Positions 48,126 to 59,515 of a DNA stretch of 64,000 nucleotides are shown here, piece by piece. The notes under the pieces are model-generated. The model saw nothing but the letters and a program-made list of their open reading frames with translations. It did no database searches and had not been told where the DNA came from. How positions within the stretch are numbered: position 1 is the first letter of the stretch; every line of letters begins with the position of its first letter. Origin of the DNA: Panax quinquefolius (Eukaryota > Streptophyta > Magnoliopsida > Apiales > Araliaceae); the NCBI GenBank assembly GCA_020205615.1, contig CM035160.1, positions 126,410,525-126,474,524 on the forward strand, given 5' to 3'. Made by a program: the position numbers and the translations under genes.

Positions 48126-49478
48126 GCAAATAAACGCTCCGCATCAAGTTCTAGGCTCAATCGAGGCATAACTCGATAATGTTAGTCCATATATAATAAA
48201 ATATAAATATATATATATATATATACAGATTGAAATAAAACTACGGACCGAAGTCCGGGCAAACACACGCAACACGACTCTCAATGTGAAGAACAATGTG
48301 TGCAAAGATGAAGAGAAAGGCTTTAAAGTGTGTGAGAAGGCTTACAAAGTAACGCCAAAGAAGACTTCTATATCTTTAAAGGATGAACACTCTCCCCGCC
48401 AAGAAAAAAGTAGCTATATGTGAGCTCACAAGTGTTTAAAATGAGAAAGCACTTAGTGTAGGGTGAGTACAGAGCAAATTTGACAGGGCTTACTCGCCTT
48501 TTTCTCTTACAAAATGGCCACCTCAAGCCCTCTATTTATAGAGGGGGGGAGTCGCAGTAGCTCCAGTACTCGCTACTCGGATTGCCAAGGGCTTCGCTGT
48601 CCCGCCGTCTCAAAGTACGTGCGTGCACGTATGCATTGTAATGTCCGTCGAACTTTCGTAATTGCAAACCGCATCCAACCGAGGTATGTAAGACCTATTT
48701 TGACCGCGCCGTTGTCGAGAGTTACTGCAATGACATGGGATTAGAGGTCAGACGAAGTCGGGAAGATGGGACCATGCCCTCCGGTCTTCAAGCTTCAAAT
48801 TCTATCCGTTATCCTGCGTAATAGTCACTCGGGATTGGACATCCTTGGTTCTTGTGGGACATTGCTGTGTAGAAATGTATGTATTGAAATGTTAAGACGA
48901 TGTGATGTGGCGTCAAGGTGGCAAGATGACGACTTTGCCCCTCACCGTGGTTATCATTTGGTTTGTGCGATAAAGCGAGACGTTGCTCGGGGTTATCTCT
49001 GAGATTGGACTACTACAAAGGTATGAAGGTCCTCAGTGTCATCTATAAGGTGTGCCTGTCTTCTCGGTGTTATTTTCGGGTCTTGTACTAAGTGCCTCGA
49101 TGTGAGTGCCGAGGTTGAAGCTGATTGTATGCATTTGAAACAAACATTTCTGGGGATATCTCCGGAACTGCATTCCTTGGGGTTATCCCCAAGGTTGGTA
49201 GTTGCTACTCCCAGTGTTGGGACTGAGACTGAATATCTCGGGGTTATCTCCGAGATGGATCGGTCTTCTCTAGTGGAATTTTTGGTATTGGAACTGCATG
49301 CCTCGGGGTTATCTCCGAGGTTGGACCTGATATTCTCGGTGTGTGTTCCGGGGTTGAGGTTGAACTTCCGATAGTATCCGGACTGGATGTGAGTTGTCTT
49401 CCAGGGTTATCTCTGAAAGATGAATCTGCCCTCCTACAATGTCAGTAACAGGTGTGCAGAAAATTTTGAGTGTCTACA
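46901..49478 (-). repeat. Element C 5' LTR
   Basis: 2578 bp, ends GAGTGTCTACA at 49478, followed by GTCAC. Contains (TA)n tracts at 47880-47915, 47974-48016 and 48072-48120 inside a tandem module, the TATA block at 48530-48544, and seven GGGGTTATCTC units from 48950 to 49415. It is uninterrupted, so it is the reference copy for the split 3' LTR. Confidence 0.9.
48530..48544 (-). promoter_or_regulatory. TATA box of element C 5' LTR
   Basis: CTCTATTTATAGAGG on the plus strand, self-complementary, reading CTATAAATAG on the minus strand. It would start the C transcript that runs to gag at lower coordinates. Confidence 0.65.
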
Positions 49479-52400
49479 GTCACCAATATGGAAGTTAATT
49501 CATGACATGTAAAAATAGTGTGGCGATAGAAGTAGAAACTGGCTTGAAACTATATACGGTTTAGCCTTTGGCCGAGGGCCAGCTGACCTCGCAAAGAAGA
49601 TAAGCCTGAGTGTAGTCTTGCTTAGTGGTCGATTTGAGATAATTAGTTTTCTACTGTAGAAATAAAATGGAACACTTTTGTTATATGTGTGACATTAATC
49701 ATAGGATAAAAGTACATTATGTTAATATGAGGTACCAAGTAGTACAATGAAATCATATGTAATTGTAATACATAAATAATTAAATATATGTGTATTCTAG
49801 AAACTAGGAAAGGAATTAAATGTTTAAATAAACATTAATATTAAATAATGTTATTATGTGGTTAAGAGAGTAGTAAAAATAATTATGGAGATACCCAGAC
49901 AACAATACCAAACTGCGATATTTTATTGCGTGTATTTAATGTACATGGATTATATGATGTGAGTATATAATTAATCCCTAATTTCCTAATATGGTAACAA
50001 TTGTACATTAAGATTACATTTTGGGAATTAAAGAAACCAAACCAAGCCTTAGATAACTTATTGTTGAGATTTTGCTCTTGTCCAAAATTGAGTGACACAA
50101 TAGTACATGAACAGTGACCTAAGGCTAATTTACGTAACTTCCAAGTGGCTAAGCATAAGTGATGATTGCAAAGCCAATGGCTGGTAGTGGGTTGTTAAAC
50201 CACTCTCTAATAACCTTTGTTTCCTTCTAATGCACCATGGACTCCAACTCTAGTGTAATGCAAATGTCTAATCCAAGTTTCCTTTATAAATAGAAGCTCC
50301 ATTTTTAGTTTTTGTTGCTTGTAATTGTATGAGTTTGAGAGTTCTAAGTTGCTGAGCAATTGTAGAAGCATACTCAGTGTGTGAGGAGTCCAATTCAAAC
50401 TTAAGGAGGTATAAACTCTATTTGTGTTCTTGAATTGGATCTTGTTTAGTTCTTGAAATTACTTGAATTTCTATGTCAATCAAGATGAATTAACATGCTA
50501 TAATGTGTTTAGGAAGTATGCTTACATATATGAACTCTTTAATGATGGTTTGGAACAAGTTTAAATCGTCTGAATCAAAGTTGGTTGATACTGCAAAATA
50601 GAGTTTATTCTCGCTACGGTCCGGCATGGGCGCAATTGCTACCTATTTATACAAGAGGTCTTGTTGTAAATTTGCGCTAATACTCGTAATCGATTCTTTG
50701 GTTTTGTTTATGCTATGTGTTGAGAACTTGGTATCATGACTTAGATATATACCTAAAAAGGGGTATATAATGAGTTATAGAGCTTTCTTATGTAGTATGA
50801 AGTGATCAACATGTTTTAGTGTGAGATTTGTAATAAAAACTTACAGTTTTGAAAATAAACTTTGATGTAATATTTGTCCTATAAGTTCTAAACTTAGTAT
50901 GTTATACACATGATTGATTTCAAATATAAAGGAGCATGATATAGTGGTTATAGTGTCTTTGTCCATGACCAAACTTGTTAAACCTTGTGTTAGAGAAGTT
51001 TTCAAGAAAAATTTGATATGTTAAAGCTAATATGCAAGAATACTACATGATATACATTCTGATCTTGCGAACATGTTAACATGACTTGACTACATAGGAT
51101 AAGAGCTTTAAAGTTGCCTTATATGTGTTAAATTGCGTTAGTCAAATTTAAAATGGTTTCGAAAGAAAACTTGGATATGTTTTCAAACCAAGTGCATTAA
51201 GTATGAATAGTTAAGTTCTGAGAATCTAAAATAACATGTTTACATTCATTATGTCTCTAAGCATGACTCTTATATGTTTGATATAATAGTAGTAAACCAA
51301 GCATGAGTATATGTATGTTTTTAAAGCAATACCAATGCTAGCTTTGAATACATGATACAAACACTATGAGCATGTGTATTAACAGATATGTGATCATGAT
51401 GTAGACATATAGCCAAGTTCTAAAACATTGTAACTATATGATCTTGTTATGCCTTAACACCATGTAAATTATAAGCTAAAACTTGCAAGGATGAACTCAA
51501 GAATGGTCATATGCTATGTAAGAACCTCTGGCATGTATATATGTTAAGGTATGAGTGTATAGGTGTGTTAGAGTTGTCTTTGAAATCGGGAAGCGATAGC
51601 TTTCGACCACAAGTGCAGGGGGGACAGTAGTGATCTTGTTGTCCCTAAGCTTTAAACAGTATGCAATCTACCATCATGCAGTTAAGTTTAGATTATGTTT
51701 CTAATCTGATGTTCAAAGCATGCTTGTAAGGATACGTTAACTTACATTATGTGATCAGTGTGCTATCCAATATTTTAAGAAACATGTAAGATGCTAGAGT
51801 TAATTACTCAACGAATAATTATAAATTTCAAGAATGAAGTTCGAAAAGGTATTTGCAAACTATAAGGAAATAATTTGAAAATGAGTTGTTTGACTTTATG
51901 GTGTCATACAATCTGATTTTGTGCGTCGAGGATGTAGGATATGTGATATAGTATGTATAAAGCTTACAACTAAGTTAGATGTCTATGTGTACGTTTGGAC
52001 TTACATATATGAGTTTATGAAACTAATGAATATCCTATACGTGTAAATATATTATGTTAGGATTCGAAAGAGGATATAAAGCTTTACTTTGGTAAACTAC
52101 GCTTAAGGTAAGTATTCAAACTCTATTTTATATTGAGCAAGTTTCCTAACTTACACAACTTTGGATTTTGTTCAAGTTCTCGAATTTCATTTGATTCATA
52201 TATTAAATGCAAGTACTCGAACCTTAATCTTTATTAAGCATTATTTGCACTTGTACTATTATTGATTGTACGAGTAGAGCTTTGAAAGTATAATGCTTCG
52301 TAATCTAGAAATGAAATTATTGACAAACCTTGATTTCGAACGATAATTGTTCTTATATATTGTGAAAGAAAATTGTCTAAGCCATTACTTCGGCTAGACT

Positions 52401-53223
52401 ATTGATATTGATCGAAAGCTATCCAAACCAAATTTACTTGGTGCAGACTCATATAGTTGAGATGAACAACCCTATTGGTAAGGGAATTATATATTATCAG
52501 GAAACCAACGTGCACACTTGAGAAAGATTAAATGTAATTCATTGACATAGGGTACTTTAGGCTGATCACCTGTTGTACTCGTTTTGTAGAATTTCAGTTC
52601 ATTACTGTTAATTCTAGGAGAAGTTCGTAGTCCTTAGTGACTACTCAGTATTCATTACTTTGAAATCTTGAATTGATAAATCTATGAATATTATTGATAT
52701 TTTTGTCCATAACAACTATTGCAGATAATCATTGATACTTCTTATTATCTTGAACTATCCTTATTGCTATACCCTTGAGAAATTCAAAACTATATTGAAT
52801 ACCCTTTTGCTATATTACTTGCTGGGCAAATTTGTTGCTCATCCTTGCTTTCCCTAAAAACATTTCAGTTAAGGCAGAACGTGGTGAACCCTCTGGCAAG
52901 GACAAGGGTAAAGAAGGCTTTGGAGTAGTTATTCCATAATGCTAGAATGTATTATTATCTGGTTGTAGAAGAACTTATTTATGAAAAGCTATGTTTGGTT
53001 TAAGTTGTATTGTATTATGTATTAGTTATGTCTAAACGGTGTTTAATTATGATTAAGGTATTGTAAGAGATGTTTAAGTTACGAACCCTTGGGACAAGAA
53101 TAATTATATTATAACGATGTAATTTATTCTATTATTCTGCTGTGATGATTTTAGTATGTTATTAGAGTTAGTACGTGACAACCAAATTTGGGACAAGTGT
53201 GGTCTGAATTTGGGGGCGTCACA
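49479..53223 (+). repeat. LTR D (related to B LTR) and short flank
   Basis: No ORF. The block 49688-53223 starts TGTGACATTAATC and ends GGGGGCGTCACA, a perfect six-base terminal inverted repeat. A TATA box (TTTATAAATAGAAG) lies at 50283-50296. LTR-specific blocks shared with B and 7529-8493 include GAGCAAGTTTCCTAACTTAC (52135), CCAAACCAAATTTACTTGGT (52423) and GATGAACAACCCTATTGG (52462). No duplication flanks it (ATATG versus TACAT), so limits are tentative. The first 209 bases are host DNA next to the C insertion. Confidence 0.5.
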
Positions 53224-53731
53224 TACATCATGGTACCGATGTATTTTGTTAGCCTTTGGCTATTTGTATTTGAGCTCAGTATGAAATTATTACCTTATAA
53301 CCATTTCATTATTAGTTGTAATTATCCGTTCATTCAGTTCTTTTGGTACATATATATTGTTTTATATATGTGCATCTTTATATCCGTATTGAGTAATTGG
53401 CTCACGCTGTGTTCTTTTTCCGGCAGGTAATCAAGGGTGATCAGGATTTGTGGTTTGAGAGCTACCTTTGATCCAAATTAGTAAATTAGTTTTGAGACTA
53501 TTATCGAACTTTGGTTTTCTAATATTTTGTAGATGGATGTTTCGTGCCTATTTTGGCATTTATTTTTTTTATAGTAGAGACTATGTAAATGTGGAGTTCC
53601 TTTTTGTTAAATTGGAGTATGAGACAATTGGTGTTTAATTTCATTTGAGATATTTTGAGATTTATTAGAGGTTTGTATTTATTATGTTTGTGTGTGACAT
53701 CTCTTTTCCTTTTTGGAAAGGGGGTGTTACA
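53224..53731 (+). repeat. 3' end of another LTR (solo or truncated)
   Basis: Contains GGCTCACGCTGTGTTCTTTT and CCGGCAGGTAATCAAGGG, typical of plant gypsy LTRs near the 3' end, and terminates GAAAGGGGGTGTTACA at 53731. The start is not defined. No coding capacity. Confidence 0.45.
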
Positions 53732-55512
53732 TCTATCATGTCCTGAATTTTGTTCTTCAAAGACTAGCACTTTTGTGTATCATGGCCAGGGGAACCAGAA
53801 TGATACACACATTTTTTACTTGGGTCAAATCTTTTCCCATTTGGATTTGCAGGGGGGAGAAGTTGAGTGATCTTCTTCTGTGTTGTCAAAAGCTTCAATA
53901 TATTTTCAAGTGAATCCCCCAAGGGTGTAAAAGTTATTATGTGCTTAACCTCTCCTGCTTTTTGAAATGGAGGATTTGGAGACTTTACAAATGTTTAAAA
54001 AGGGGAATAATTCTTTTACTTTTGAATAGGCGGGTTTCGACTGCCTCGCTGAGTTTGACCCTGGAGTATCAAGGATACATCTTCTTCCTTCTTCTTATAG
54101 GGCCTCCGAGGATTATTCTCGTAATTTCTAGTTTGGATGTGTTCAGCCACTACCTCCAGAGCTGTGAGGTCTTTAATCTTTCCATACTTCAACCCCATTT
54201 CAGCCATTTCTCCATGCTTAATCATTTCAGAGAATGGTTTTCCTATTCTAGCTAGGACTATCTCACAGTATGGAGATTCTTGTATGTCAATGACTGTCAT
54301 CACCATTTCAGTCTATGTCATGGGTGGGCTGACTTGCGCTTCCATACGCCTCCATCTTTGGGCATACTCCTAGAAAGACTCATTATTGTGCTTCTTAAAT
54401 TTGGTCACTTGATATCTATCCGGTGCTATTTGTGACTGGAAGCTATATTGATTCAGGAAGGCATGTGCTAACTATTCCCAACTGTTGACCTTGGAATTGT
54501 CAAGTTGGGCATACCAGGCTCTGGCTTCTCTAGTCAGACTTTTCTGCAATAACGGCATTCTCAGCTTTTCATCCTCTACATAGGATCCGAGTTCTCCAAT
54601 ATATACCTTCAGATGGGTATAAGGATCTCCTAACCCGTTGTACTTGGAATTTATTCGGATAACGATCCCCTGGGAATATGCAAAGATCTGAATAATTCAC
54701 ACTTCCATAAGTTCTAGTTCCTTTGATCGACTGAATAGTTTCTTCCATTTGCTGAACTTTCTTTCTAATGTCACCAATTTCCCGATCTTCCCATAGATTT
54801 GTGATTTCAGGGATTTTGCTGGTTCCTTCACTGGAGTGAGGTTCAGGTATCTGTATTTCCACCTTTTTGTTAGAACCCTGGCTGCCTCCTTGAGCAGAGG
54901 ACTCTGGTTGAGTGGGGATCTGTTGGCCTTGAGTGCTTTTACTCTGTTCTTTCAATAGGATTGCCAATTTAGCTATCTAATTTTTAAGTCCTTCGAACTC
55001 CTCTCGAGATACAGGGGTAGATTGGGCACTTTCAGCCATGTCTTAAGATGGGCTTTGTGCATGTTTAGACTTTGATCTAGTAATTGGACAAATTTTGCCT
55101 ACAAAAAAGGGGTATGTAGTTTAGTCTTGATAAACACTAACAGTATGCATGTCATGCAATGAGGCAGTTTTAAGGTGTTTTAATGTTTTCCTGCAAAATA
55201 AATGTCAGTTATTTTGATGACAATATTTAATATTTGACATGGAATTTACATTTAATATTTGACAGGAATTGACATTTGACATTTATTAAAAGAGTAAAGG
55301 CATGAAGAGTTCCCTTTGCGTTTGGTTTATCAGAGGCTGAACTATCTTAGGTTTACTCTCACGGGCTTTTTGGCAAGAAGGTTCTCAAATCATCGCAATC
55401 TACTAGATGGGAAATTAATCCGATCTTTCAATTGGAGCGGATCTGAGTGGCGCCTTTCCTGAGCCTCGCGAGATTATACTCCTCTTGAGTCTAGTAATCA
55501 ACCATCGACATG
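53732..55512 (-). pseudogene. Fragment E: Tat-lineage gag and leader remnant
   Basis: Minus-strand ORFs at 54967-54569 (SVNYSDLCIFPGDRYPNKFQ) and 54306-54016 (AEMGLKYGKIKDLTALEVVA, IQTRNYENNPRRPYKKKEED) match element C gag at 45902-45636 and its nucleocapsid. The leader 55290-55512 matches 46415-46640. The fragment has no LTR or pol, so it is a truncated second Tat copy. It is cut on the right by the CACTA-like terminus at 55513. Confidence 0.8.
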
Positions 55513-56303
55513 CACTACAAAAAAATGGGGCTTCAGCAACAACCGATTTTCGTTGCTAAAGGTGCCAAATTTCGTTGCTAAAGGGTTTTGGCAACGAATT
55601 TACTGTCGTTGCGTCTTTCGTTCTTGTGATGAGCGTTGCTAATTGTTCCAAGAACGAACGTATTTTTTTTGTTGCCAAAAATAATACATTTTGCAACGAA
55701 ATTTGGCTTTCTGACAGAGACATCGATCCTTTAGCAACAAAATGTATTATTCTTGAGAATAATTAAAATTTCGTTGCTAAAAACCCCATTTCGTTGCAAA
55801 AGCTCGCTAATTGGCAATCTAAATGAACTTTTTTTTTTGCAACGACTATGCATTTTCGTTGCAATTGACACCATTTTTGTAACGACATTTTCGTTGTAGT
55901 AAATTATGAAAATTGTTGCCTAAACTTGCTTTCTTTCGTCATGAATGTAAACTTTTTTAGCAACGATTTTCGTTCTTTGATTATATTATTTGGCAACGAC
56001 ATTATTATTGAATCAACAACAAAAAATTTATTCTTTGGTTATTTTTCAATAAGAACGAAAAGTAAATCGATTAGAAGAACGACATTATATGTTGTTGTTT
56101 CTTTATATGTCGCAACGAAAGTTGATATGATTTCTTTAACGATAAAAAAATGTTGCCTTTTATGTTAGTATTAGCAACAATGCCATTAGCAACGAAAATT
56201 TATTGGTAAATGTATAAAAAATTATTGCTGTATTAAAACTTGTTCAATGCTTTGATAACGAATTATATTGTTGCCAAATCAAAATTTGACATTCTTTTTG
56301 TGT
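55513..56303. mobile_element. CACTA-like transposon (non-autonomous), left end clear, right end uncertain
   Basis: CACTACAAAAAAATGGGG at 55513 is the diagnostic start of CACTA (En/Spm) elements and interrupts fragment E. Preceding ATG (55510-55512) would be the 3-bp duplication. Subterminal repeats follow: GCAACGAA, TTCGTTGC and variants occur more than fifteen times, in both orientations, up to about 56276. The right end is proposed at TTCTTTTTGTGTA (56291-56303), a poor match to the inverse terminus, and the next three bases (CCT) are not ATG. If the right end lies further on, the element could also enclose the gene-fragment island. ORFs here are by-products of the repeats. Confidence 0.65.
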
Positions 56304-56704
56304 ACCTGGCTGGCTAAATGTCCCCATAGCAAATAATGGCAAAAATACAAAAAACTAAAATATTATTAACTTAATAAAATCATTCACTACATAATCATTC
56401 ATTATCTTTACAATTAACCATCTAAAGCTACCACAGTTCTTCAATCAAAGTGTATATCTACATATATAGAGAGAGTACACTTCATAATTTTGTCCCTTGT
56501 CTTCTGTAAACATAGCACGAAAATTTGATACCCAGTATTGTAAGGCAGATCGTAGAAGCAGTCTTCATGCACATATTTCAAAATAATAGCAAGTCAGCAA
56601 GCAATTTGAAGGCAAGTAAGCAACAAATCAAATAAACAATAACAAAATGAGAACTTACAGAATTAAATAACCTAAAAAAATTTATTGGCACAATAACGAA
56701 TAGT
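56304..56704. other. Spacer with no recognised feature
   Basis: AT-rich, no repeat or coding block recognised. It may hold intron or 3' untranslated remnants of the captured gene pieces next to it. Confidence 0.4.
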
Positions 56705-56871
56705 TACCATAGCTCTTCAACCAAGAAGAATTTGTTTGAATGAAATTCCAAGTAAGCGTCCAACTTACGAGTCGAGAAAAGATCTTCAAAAGCTGATATG
56801 CCAACTCATATTTAGCATCCTTCTCCAATTGTGCCACAACAGGCATATAAAGTAAATCACACTATCAGGTG
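56705..56871 (-). pseudogene. eIF3m: eIF3m exon fragment (translation initiation factor 3 subunit M)
   Basis: On the minus strand from 56871: CDLLYMPVVAQLEKDAKY, then ELAYQLLKIF. Plant eIF3m has CDLLDMPAVGQLEKDAKYAL and VYQLLKIFLTQRLDAYLEF. After a frameshift near 56778 the block KLDAYLEF is read, and after another near 56735 QTNSSWLKSYG (ANSTLLKSYG in the family). This is the PCI-domain region. Only one exon-like piece is present, with at least two frameshifts, so it cannot be a working gene. It adjoins aldolase exons on the same strand, which is not a normal gene order. Confidence 0.82.
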
Positions 56872-57051
56872 AGTATACACGAAAGATTATTAAACTAAAC
56901 ATCAATAAATAGAGCATAATTTAGGCTTAGAGGGCGTTCAAGAACTTGGATGTGTTACATGAACATAGTATTATAAAGTTTTTCTTTTTCCTTTCTTTCT
57001 AGTTGGATTTGTATTAATTCTGATGAAATAAATTGGAGAATAGAATTATAC

Positions 57052-57583
57052 CATTTGGCGAAACGAGCTCCCTGTTGGTAGTAAGCTGCAGTGCGCGAAG
57101 CAAGACCATCAAGACCTTGGCACCAGGATTCATCATTTGAACCAGTTAGGGGCACCAAACCCTGTTGTGACAATATTAAAACTTTTCCCCCATACATTCA
57201 TATCCAATAATATTCAACTAACTATATTTTTTGCAAAAACACTAACTTTAGATATAGTACTTGAATATTAATCTGTGAATAGTATTATGTTTGAGAGTCC
57301 GATTTATGTACCTTGTCAACTTTGATACCAGGGACAATGTTCTGCTCCACAAGAACATCAATAATCTTCTTGCCATCAACTGTTGATTGGTAGAGAGTTT
57401 CCTCAAAAAGGATAGAACCAGATATGTATTCCCCAAGTCCCGGAGCTGAGACTAGGAGGGTGCAGTGCACGCTTGGCGATTAGCCTCGGTGTTCTCCAGT
57501 CCAATTGATGCTAAACGCTTTCCACAAGTAGCATTAGACTCATCCATGGCCAAAATTCCACGCCCTGGTGATGCCACAGTTTT
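57052..57583 (-). pseudogene. FBA: Chloroplast fructose-bisphosphate aldolase fragment (two exons)
   Basis: Exon 57583-57312 is preceded by an AG acceptor and reads [38 protein letters not shown], then [31 protein letters not shown] and [15 protein letters not shown] donor follows. Exon 57161-57052 reads GLVPLTGSNDESWCQGLDGL and ASRTAAYYQQGARFAKW, with AG acceptor and GT donor. These are the catalytic N-terminal half of class I plastid aldolase (Calvin cycle; Asp of MDES and the IKVDK lysine conserved). At about 57462-57470 two extra bases shift the frame in the RQAYRTLL segment. The transit peptide and all exons after FAKW are missing. Confidence 0.92.
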
Positions 57584-57769
57584 CTGTACCCAAAAAAATT
57601 AACCAAACTTTCAAATTCATCTACTAATGGGGGAAGGAATTACAATTCTCCTTTCATTCCTCTCACATAACCAAATATATCCATTCATTCCGCCACTACA
57701 ATATTGCATTAGATAAAAGTTGTAAATCCAGTTCAACATATAGAAAAAATCAGAATAGAAAAATAAACT

Positions 57770-57980
57770 AAACCACAAAACCAACCTTGCATTTGTATCA
57801 ATTGGCCAAGGATATCTTTGGTCGGGAGGCATCTGGTAAAAGAACTAAAGAAGTTGTAGTATGATAAAATAGTGGGAGAAGGATTGACATATAGCAAATC
57901 ATACATCACCCTGTTCTGAACTTGCTCTTCCTCCTGCATACACAATTTTGGTTCTCTGTAAAGATCTTGTAGCAGTTAAC
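57770..57980 (-). other. Unassigned exon-like segment
   Basis: Minus strand: a block with QRTKIVYAGGRASSEQG near 57960-57905, and MPPDQRYPWPIDTNA near 57832-57788. The second block sits between an acceptor-like TTTTACCAG and a donor-like AAG|GTTGG. They look like protein-coding exon remnants in the same orientation as the neighbours. I do not recognise the source gene and the frames differ. Confidence 0.3.
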
Positions 57981-58386
57981 TGATGCTAAATATCTTGCAG
58001 GTGATGATTATCAAACAGACTATAACTACAAAGTAATTCAACATCTCAAACACCTGGAATGCTAAAGTAAAAAGTGTTTGGTAATCTAATTTTAAAACTT
58101 ATAATCATTTTTTATGAAAATAATCAGAAGCTCCAAATTGAAGATTTTGATTATTTGTCAAATCTATTAATCAGGTTTGATCAAGCATATTACTAATCTA
58201 TCCATATTTATTTTAGTAATTCTTCCATTACCCATATTTACTCTTAATAATTTACTTATCAAACATACTTATCAAACATACCTTTTCATGATACCTCACT
58301 CCCCTGATAGTAAAAGGTTAGAAACTAGGAAAAGGAAAAGCAGATTTAATCAATTGAAATAAAGATACTGGGGAACTTTAGCTTAC

Positions 58387-58474
58387 TTTTGAGCAAGGAC
58401 AGGACCAGATTTCATGCATCCAATGTACACACGAGGTTTTGACCGATGCCTAGCTAAAGTAGCTCCAAGTGTTG
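58387..58474 (-). pseudogene. GT31 beta-1,3-galactosyltransferase exon fragment
   Basis: Bounded by acceptor AG and donor GTAAGC, the 88-base segment reads [20 protein letters not shown] and [10 protein letters not shown]. Plant family GT31 (B3GALT type) has [20 protein letters not shown] and MKSGPVLSQK, just after the DDD substrate-binding site. In a full gene the enzyme adds galactose in the Golgi. A single exon is present with no other part of the gene nearby. Confidence 0.82.
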
Positions 58475-58625
58475 CTGCAGTTGTATACAATTACATATTA
58501 TGAGCTCCAAATTCTAGCTTTAGAAAACTTATATTGTCTGCAAAATTTTAGTCAGCCCGTCTCAGATATTCATTCATACATAATTTAACTTCCAAATTCT
58601 AAGTTGCAACAGGATTATAACTTAC

Positions 58626-58764
58626 CACCGTAGCTGTAACTATCATAGTATAGTCAGCCCATCTAAGATATTTTCTCAATCTGCCTCTTGAAACATGGTA
58701 TAAGCTTGATGCAACTCCTACTCCAATTAATGAATTAGCATAAAGCTTACAGTTGAGATTCTTT
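58626..58764 (-). pseudogene. Exon fragment of a conserved plant membrane protein
   Basis: Minus strand reads NCKLYANSLIGVGVASSLYH, VSRGRLRKYLRWADYTMIV and TATVV, bounded by acceptor AG near 58764 and donor GTAAGT. SSLYHxSRGxxRKYLRWADY is a pattern I associate with an uncharacterised plant transmembrane protein family; no function is claimed. A partial imperfect copy of the YLRxAD coding lies at 58545-58570. Only one exon is present. Confidence 0.55.
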
Positions 58765-59249
58765 CTGCATCATAGTAAAAACAGTAGTAAGGAAAAAAGA
58801 CATACAATTAATATTACTGATATAATGCAATTCATGCCTTGGGGTCCTGATTCCAAGAGCAACAAATATGATCAAAATATATAACCAACCATCCTGATAC
58901 TGACAATTAACTTATAAACTGTGAACTGCAACTTCGTAGCAAAGTCCCAACTGTACCAATATCAAGCTTATTGGTATTTTTGTCCTCTACGAAGTAGCAT
59001 ATGTTTGGTTTTCCTGTTGGACATTATTTCTAACATCTAGATGAAGTGCATATAGTAGCAGAAATAAATGTGCACGGTACGAACCTCTTCCATATATTAA
59101 GGTAAACGCAGACTGTAGTCCTAGAAGTATATAGTTCCACACTCTCCTATTCTCCTTGATTCTTAAGATCTACTTGTATTAAAATTCAAGTTTTTTGATT
59201 ATTTGATAGATCTGCTCACAGTATTAATTTGTGATTCAATTGAATGCAA

Positions 59250-59314
<65 letters not shown>

Positions 59315-59515
59315 TGTGTTAACATTTATTTCCTGTAAAAACCACAACTAATCCTAACAATTGCAGTACTCACAGATATTTTTTGGCCTTATGGAAAACC
59401 AGATTCTCCTATCACGACAAATACACCCAAGCATAAGCTGACACACCATTGCCACTAGTCATACAAATTAAAAACGAAAACCCATAATACAAACCTAAAT
59501 GGCATAGAATATTAC
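58765..59515. other. Spacer with GT/TA microsatellite
   Basis: No exon recognised. A composite (GT)n(TA)n microsatellite lies at 59249-59311. The rest resembles intronic DNA, AT-rich with scattered short ORFs. Confidence 0.5.

Larger units (their letters stand above)
22118..49478 (-). mobile_element. Element C: Ty3/gypsy Tat-lineage retrotransposon, with nested family A element
   Basis: The LTRs are 22118-22712 plus 34438-36092 (3' LTR, split) and 46901-49478 (5' LTR). Internal DNA of 10.8 kb codes on the minus strand for gag, protease, reverse transcriptase, two RNase H domains and integrase. The primer site TGGCGACTTCTCTGTTGGG resembles the tRNA-Arg type used by Tat/Ogre elements. Target repeats are GTCAA (22113-22117) and GTCAC (49479-49483), one mismatch. 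Dual RNase H, the YVDD box and an extra ORF on the opposite strand also fit the Tat lineage. All genes are decayed. Confidence 0.88.

Noticed and set aside
57052..57583. A functional plastid aldolase gene
   Set aside because: No transit peptide exon, no exons after FAKW, and a frameshift inside the first exon.
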